A stretch of DNA of 8,024 nucleotides from an uncultured bacterium (GTDB lineage Bacteria; Patescibacteriota; Minisyncoccia; Phycocordibacterales; UBA918): positions 1-8,024 of the forward strand of contig CAJXAG010000043.1 of NCBI GenBank assembly GCA_913050645.1. Direction: 5' to 3'. Under the pieces are notes generated by a model that was not told where the DNA came from, made no database searches, and saw only the letters and a program-made list of their open reading frames with translations. Within the stretch, counting starts at the first letter, position 1; each line of letters begins with the position of its first letter. Both the position numbers and the translations under genes were made by a program. Positions 5,461 through 8,024 of this stretch are shown here, piece by piece.

Positions 5461-5694
5461 TTATTTTTTCCGAAAAACCTTGAATAGAATAAATCCAAAT
5501 AGCGCAATCACAATTGCCGCCCCACCGAACGCTTTGATTGGATTCATGCCACGTAATATCGTATCCGGAACAGCTTCCTCTTCACCACCGTGAGCAAGAA
5601 GCACGTCTGGCATAAAAAATGCAAGAGCGGTAAAAAGTAAGAGGGTTAGTAAAGGGATTATTGATATTGCGTGAGTATGTAATGTAGTTTTCAT
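5461..5694 (-). CDS. Small two-helix membrane protein with an HGGEEE segment, 77 aa
   Basis: I do not recognise a named family. The 77 residues show a hydrophobic segment at about 11-34 that ends in LLAHGGEEE and resembles a signal peptide with possible cleavage near AHG. A short polar, acidic linker with P43 follows, then a second hydrophobic helix at about 56-72 and a basic tail FRKK. A mature N-terminus beginning His-Gly-Gly-Glu-Glu-Glu could bind a metal ion; N-terminal histidines serve this way in some copper proteins, but nothing here proves it. There are no cysteines, unlike its neighbours. The gene sits between the eight-cysteine protein and the DsbA-like gene in the same direction, with 69 and 56 bp spacers. 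A small accessory membrane subunit is plausible. The coding call rests on composition, topology and gene order. Confidence 0.7.
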   Translation of the reverse strand: MKTTLHTHAISIIPLLTLLLFTALAFFMPDVLLAHGGEEEAVPDTILRGMNPIKAFGGAAIVIALFGFILFKVFRKK

Positions 5695-5709
5695 ATTGAG
5701 TTATGGGTG

Positions 5710-5728
5710 GCAATTCATATGGAATTGC
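5710..5728. repeat. Short inverted repeat upstream of the 77-aa membrane gene
   Basis: GCAATTC and GAATTGC are perfect 7-bp arms around a 5-base loop containing the ATATG core, in the 69-bp spacer before the start codon at 5694. It could be an operator or a small mRNA hairpin. No T-tract follows, so it is not a standard terminator. Confidence 0.35.
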
Positions 5729-5763
5729 TACGTAATAAGTTATGTTTTTAATTAATTGTATGC

Positions 5764-6237
5764 TTACAGCTGTTGCGTAACTGGAATGCCGTATTTCTCG
5801 GTGATAATCTGCTGAAGTGTACCAAGATGCTCCACTCCCACTTCTTCAGCGATTGCCGTTGCAAAGTACTCCGCGATCAGCTCATTCCCTTTACCTTCCA
5901 TAATTTCACCGATACATTCTCCACAGGGATGCTTTCCATTCATTATGTTCTCCAAACAACCGCACACCAATTCTCTGTCCTGATGTTCCTCGTCGGTGAA
6001 GCAATATGAGCAGGGATTTTCAAGACAACACTTGTATCTGCCCTCGGCTATGAGATTTGTAATTCCTCCCTTCACTTCTGTTCCAACTTTTTTGTTGTAC
6101 TCGGCACTGAACATCGCATCGTTATGCGTCATGTTCATTCTTGACACCACAAAGGAAGATCCTTGTATGAGGACACCAAGCACTAACGCGAACGCAAGTC
6201 CCGCTAGGAATGCTTGTTTTTGATTTCGTATACGCAT
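5764..6237 (-). CDS. Exported or membrane-anchored eight-cysteine protein, probable metal-binding
   Basis: I do not recognise a named family, but the motif pattern is clear. The 157 residues have a basic start and one hydrophobic helix at about 8-30, acting as signal or anchor, so the rest is likely extracytoplasmic. Eight cysteines fall in two sets of four: C70, C71, C76 and C79 (CC-x4-C-x2-C), then C92, C94, C105 and C108 (C-x-C-x10-C-x2-C), with H85 and H103 nearby. Two four-thiolate metal sites, one polynuclear site, or structural disulfides are all possible. The remainder is helical and acidic. It starts 4 bp after the DUF411 gene, so the two are probably translated together, and a DsbA-like gene lies two genes on. 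No Shine-Dalgarno is visible. The coding call is firm; metal binding is inferred from cysteine spacing and context. Confidence 0.8.
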   Translation of the reverse strand: MRIRNQKQAFLAGLAFALVLGVLIQGSSFVVSRMNMTHNDAMFSAEYNKKVGTEVKGGITNLIAEGRYKCCLENPCSYCFTDEEHQDRELVCGCLENIMNGKHPCGECIGEIMEGKGNELIAEYFATAIAEEVGVEHLGTLQQIITEKYGIPVTQQL

Positions 6238-6241
6238 ACTA

Positions 6242-6733
6242 TTAGATTGTTACGTATGAGCTCACGGCTCCATCTGACAACTGATACACTTCATACGGAG
6301 CACGCTTTGGTCCTGGCATGCCGGGAGTTCCCGATGGCATCCGTGGCAGACCGATTCCTTCGATGTCCGGCTTCTCGGTGAGTAGTTTCTCAACCGCCTC
6401 CATCGGCACGTGTCCCTCAACTACATAATCATCAATAGCAATAGTGTGACAACTCTGTTTATCAGCCGGTACACCAAACTGTTCTTTGATTTTGCTCATA
6501 TCTTCAGTGGAAACCACCTCAACGTCAAAGCCTTGTTTTTCAAGTTCATCTGCATACCCGACGCAGCATCCACAGGTTGGTGACTTATAGACCACCGCGC
6601 TACGTCCACTGCCAAAACCCAGCACTTCAGTTGTAGCATCAGTTGCGCCATTCCTACCCATACCCATGTATGCACTTATACCTACGATGAGTATGAGGAG
6701 TACAAGTACACTTCCTAAAATTGTATATTTCAT
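6242..6733 (-). CDS. DUF411 family metal-binding protein, CopG-like, membrane-anchored
   Basis: The 163 residues match DUF411, the family of CopG proteins in bacterial copper-resistance operons. After an N-terminal hydrophobic anchor (about 4-24) comes VVYKSPTCGCCVGYADEL with C54, C56 and C57, then the strand FDVEVV, the conserved C95-H96 in SCHT, YVVEGHVP with H108, and the characteristic MPSGTPGMPGP tail at 132-142. CopG proteins have a thioredoxin-like fold and bind a copper cluster through the CxCC cysteines and other conserved residues; a redox role in envelope copper handling has been proposed. Here it is anchored and presumably faces outward. It sits 4 bp before the eight-cysteine gene. 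The start has only a purine-rich AAAGAAAAG leader. The family is near certain. Copper as the ligand is family knowledge; in this island another soft metal cannot be excluded. Confidence 0.92.
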   Translation of the reverse strand: MKYTILGSVLVLLILIVGISAYMGMGRNGATDATTEVLGFGSGRSAVVYKSPTCGCCVGYADELEKQGFDVEVVSTEDMSKIKEQFGVPADKQSCHTIAIDDYVVEGHVPMEAVEKLLTEKPDIEGIGLPRMPSGTPGMPGPKRAPYEVYQLSDGAVSSYVTI

Positions 6734-6796
6734 CTTTTCTTTTCTTTAAACCAATAACAAAAGCAGCGCAAAAACTATGCACTGTGGGTTATGAGG

Positions 6797-7270
6797 TTAG
6801 AAAAGCTTGGGGTGTAATATCCCGTTTGAAAATGCTAGGAGAATGTAGTTGAAAAGTTTGCCGAGGTGATCTCTTCTCGTAGATAATGAAATTTTCGAAA
6901 CAAAATGCTCATACAAATTATTTTTCGCATTCGAAGGAATGGAAATCGCAAGCACTGCCGCTAGCAGCACAAACAATCCAATCAGAAGAGAAGTGATTGT
7001 ATCTTCCAAGGAAATGGCAAAAGTCTGTTGCCACTGCGCAACATGTTCTGCGACAGATTCTGTGCAATCGGCTGACCGCTCAAACAGACAGACGCCATTG
7101 TCTGAACTTATTTGCGGCACAAACGACTCCACGGCCAAACCAATGAATATCACCCCTACAAAGCTTATCGCTACAAATACAGCGAATGTCTTGGCGTATA
7201 TAGAAAATCTCATGGAAGATTCTTTCATATGCATGAGTGTAACAGATTTTACTCTGCGTGTTAACAACAT
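6797..7270 (-). CDS. Unrecognised two-helix membrane protein
   Basis: I do not recognise a family. From ATG at 7270 the protein has 157 residues; ATG at 7213 would give 138 and starts naturally with MRFSIYAKTF before the first helix. The upstream start has an AGGCGA about 7 nt ahead, the internal one an AAAGA, so the choice is open. Hydrophobic helices lie at about 27-48 and 92-112 (long numbering). The loop between them is probably extracytoplasmic and carries C61 and C69, spaced to form a disulfide or bind metal, plus H76. The C-terminus is basic, then aromatic, ending NGILHPKLF. It lies 34 bp after the PAP2 gene (91 bp with the short start) and 63 bp before the DUF411 gene. Context suggests an accessory envelope protein of the metal block; no function can be read from sequence. 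Confidence 0.7.
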   Translation of the reverse strand: MLLTRRVKSVTLMHMKESSMRFSIYAKTFAVFVAISFVGVIFIGLAVESFVPQISSDNGVCLFERSADCTESVAEHVAQWQQTFAISLEDTITSLLIGLFVLLAAVLAISIPSNAKNNLYEHFVSKISLSTRRDHLGKLFNYILLAFSNGILHPKLF

Positions 7271-7304
7271 ATTTCGCCTATTTCAAGTATTGTATCCATC
7301 ATTC

Positions 7305-7796
7305 TCAATCAGTAAATAGTTTATGAATCCTAAAAGACAAAGCATCTTGGTAGAAGATTCCGAGTTTCGAAACTAGATACACTACGACAATGGCTATGAG
7401 TACTGAACCAGCAACATCGATCACGTGATGTACGTTAGCAAGAATACGTCCTACGCCCACAAGCACAGCTAATGCAGCCAGTACCAATCCCCAACGTTTA
7501 TTGACAAGAAAGATAGCGCCAGCAATAACCATTGCGTAAAGCGTATGTTCTGAAGGAAATCCATTGTCTGCTATGTGTGGTACTAAAGGCGCAATACCAA
7601 GTTCAACAAAAGGACGTTCAGTGACGTACAACATACTGGCCAGTTTACCGAGTATATAGGAGAGTGGTGACGCCAACGCAATAGTTACTGCAAGTGTGAT
7701 TTTTTGGCTTTTGGTTGCATACAGAAAAATTAAAAGCGCAATAACCACTACTACCATGTGAAGCTTGCTTGCAAGAAAAATGACGAGTGTGTCCAT
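7305..7796 (-). CDS. PAP2-family membrane phosphatase (undecaprenyl-diphosphatase-like)
   Basis: A 163-residue multi-helix membrane protein with the three PAP2 signature motifs in order: a K51...ERPF motif with R61-P62, FPSEHT with S82 and H84, and GRILANVHHVID with R117, H123 and D127 matching R-x5-H-x3-D, the catalytic histidine and its partner. These enzymes remove phosphate from lipid phosphates; bacterial ones of this size often recycle undecaprenyl diphosphate for cell-wall synthesis, with the active site facing outward. About five hydrophobic segments are visible, and the length is typical of short BcrC-like members. The gene starts 6 bp after the ATPase stop, so co-transcription is likely although a metal role is not obvious. 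An ATG at 7757 is an alternative start but would trim the first helix. Substrate specificity cannot be told from sequence. Confidence 0.88.
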   Translation of the reverse strand: MDTLVIFLASKLHMVVVVIALLIFLYATKSQKITLAVTIALASPLSYILGKLASMLYVTERPFVELGIAPLVPHIADNGFPSEHTLYAMVIAGAIFLVNKRWGLVLAALAVLVGVGRILANVHHVIDVAGSVLIAIVVVYLVSKLGIFYQDALSFRIHKLFTD

Positions 7797-7802
7797 ACTA
7801 TG

Positions 7803-8024
7803 CTAGCGGACTGCAAACAGCCGGAGACTGTTAAGTATTACCACAATCGCCATGCCAGAATCAGCTGCGATGGCAAACACAAGGTTGGTAAGACCAAACG
7901 GTACAAGTATCAAAAACAATATTTTAATACCAAGTGCCAGTGCGATATTCAGATGAATAGTTTTAACGGTGGCTTTTGCAAGCCTAAGAGACAGCGGGAC
8001 GGTCTTGAGGTCACCCGAGAGGAG
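7803..8024 (-). CDS. C-terminus of a P1B-type heavy-metal ATPase (partial), Zn/Cd/Pb-like
   Basis: The last 73 codons of a gene that continues beyond the right edge, ending in TAG. The peptide starts LLSGDLKTVPLSLRLAK and has two hydrophobic helices. It matches the tail of P1B metal-transporting ATPases: the post-hinge segment DLKxVPxSLRLAKxTV, an HLNIALALGIK helix start, then AIAADSGMAIVVILNSLRL. The lysine K34 in helix 7 and aspartate D55 in the D-x-G of helix 8 correspond to the K/D pair of ZntA/CadA pumps; copper pumps of the CopA type instead carry a MxxSS motif there. The likely role is ATP-driven export of Zn, Cd or Pb, possibly Hg. It appears to lead the envelope block. Family is confident; ion class rests on two residues, and the N-terminal metal-binding region and CPC motif lie outside the window. 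Confidence 0.88.
   Translation of the reverse strand, partial: LLSGDLKTVPLSLRLAKATVKTIHLNIALALGIKILFLILVPFGLTNLVFAIAADSGMAIVVILNSLRLFAVR

Noticed and set aside
1..8024. Insertion sequence or integrase gene
   Set aside because: No transposase or recombinase motifs, terminal repeats or target duplications were seen in any frame examined.

Overview
The window suggests a small-genome bacterium, quite possibly a Patescibacteria/CPR lineage. That placement is an inference from the compact, mostly co-directional gene order, short membrane and thiol proteins, and a 55-residue AbrB/SpoVT protein of a type common there; no marker gene proves it. TGA, TAG and TAA all end recognisable genes, so the standard bacterial code applies. 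Every supported gene lies on the minus strand, so transcription runs from high to low coordinates. Few genes have a convincing Shine-Dalgarno sequence.

Upstream block, 8024 to 2349: nine genes in one direction, spaced 1 to 69 bp apart. In order: the C-terminus of a P1B metal ATPase (Zn/Cd/Pb type by its last membrane helix), a PAP2-type lipid phosphatase, an unrecognised two-helix membrane protein, a membrane-anchored DUF411 (CopG-like) metal protein, an exported eight-cysteine protein, a 77-residue two-helix protein, a DsbA-like thiol oxidoreductase, a class V aminotransferase of the cysteine desulfurase type, and a membrane protein with a second CXXC thioredoxin-like domain. The block ends at a strong intrinsic terminator at 2265-2309.

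Mercury operon, 2247 to 505: a perfect 11+11 bp inverted repeat touches the start codon of an ArsR-family repressor, whose stop codon overlaps the start of merA in ATGA. The MerA is a core enzyme without an N-terminal metal-binding domain but with both catalytic cysteine pairs. No merT, merP, merB or MerR is visible.

Left end, 504 to 1: a gene-poor stretch with a loose inverted repeat and a striking perfect 36-bp palindrome made of three 12-bp units, just upstream of the AbrB/SpoVT gene, then a short hairpin.

Together the genes look like a soft-metal and thiol stress island: an inducible cytoplasmic Hg(II) reductase beside a larger envelope set combining metal efflux, extracytoplasmic cysteine-rich metal sites, disulfide chemistry and a possible sulfur-mobilising PLP enzyme. 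The joint function of the envelope set is inferred only from gene order.
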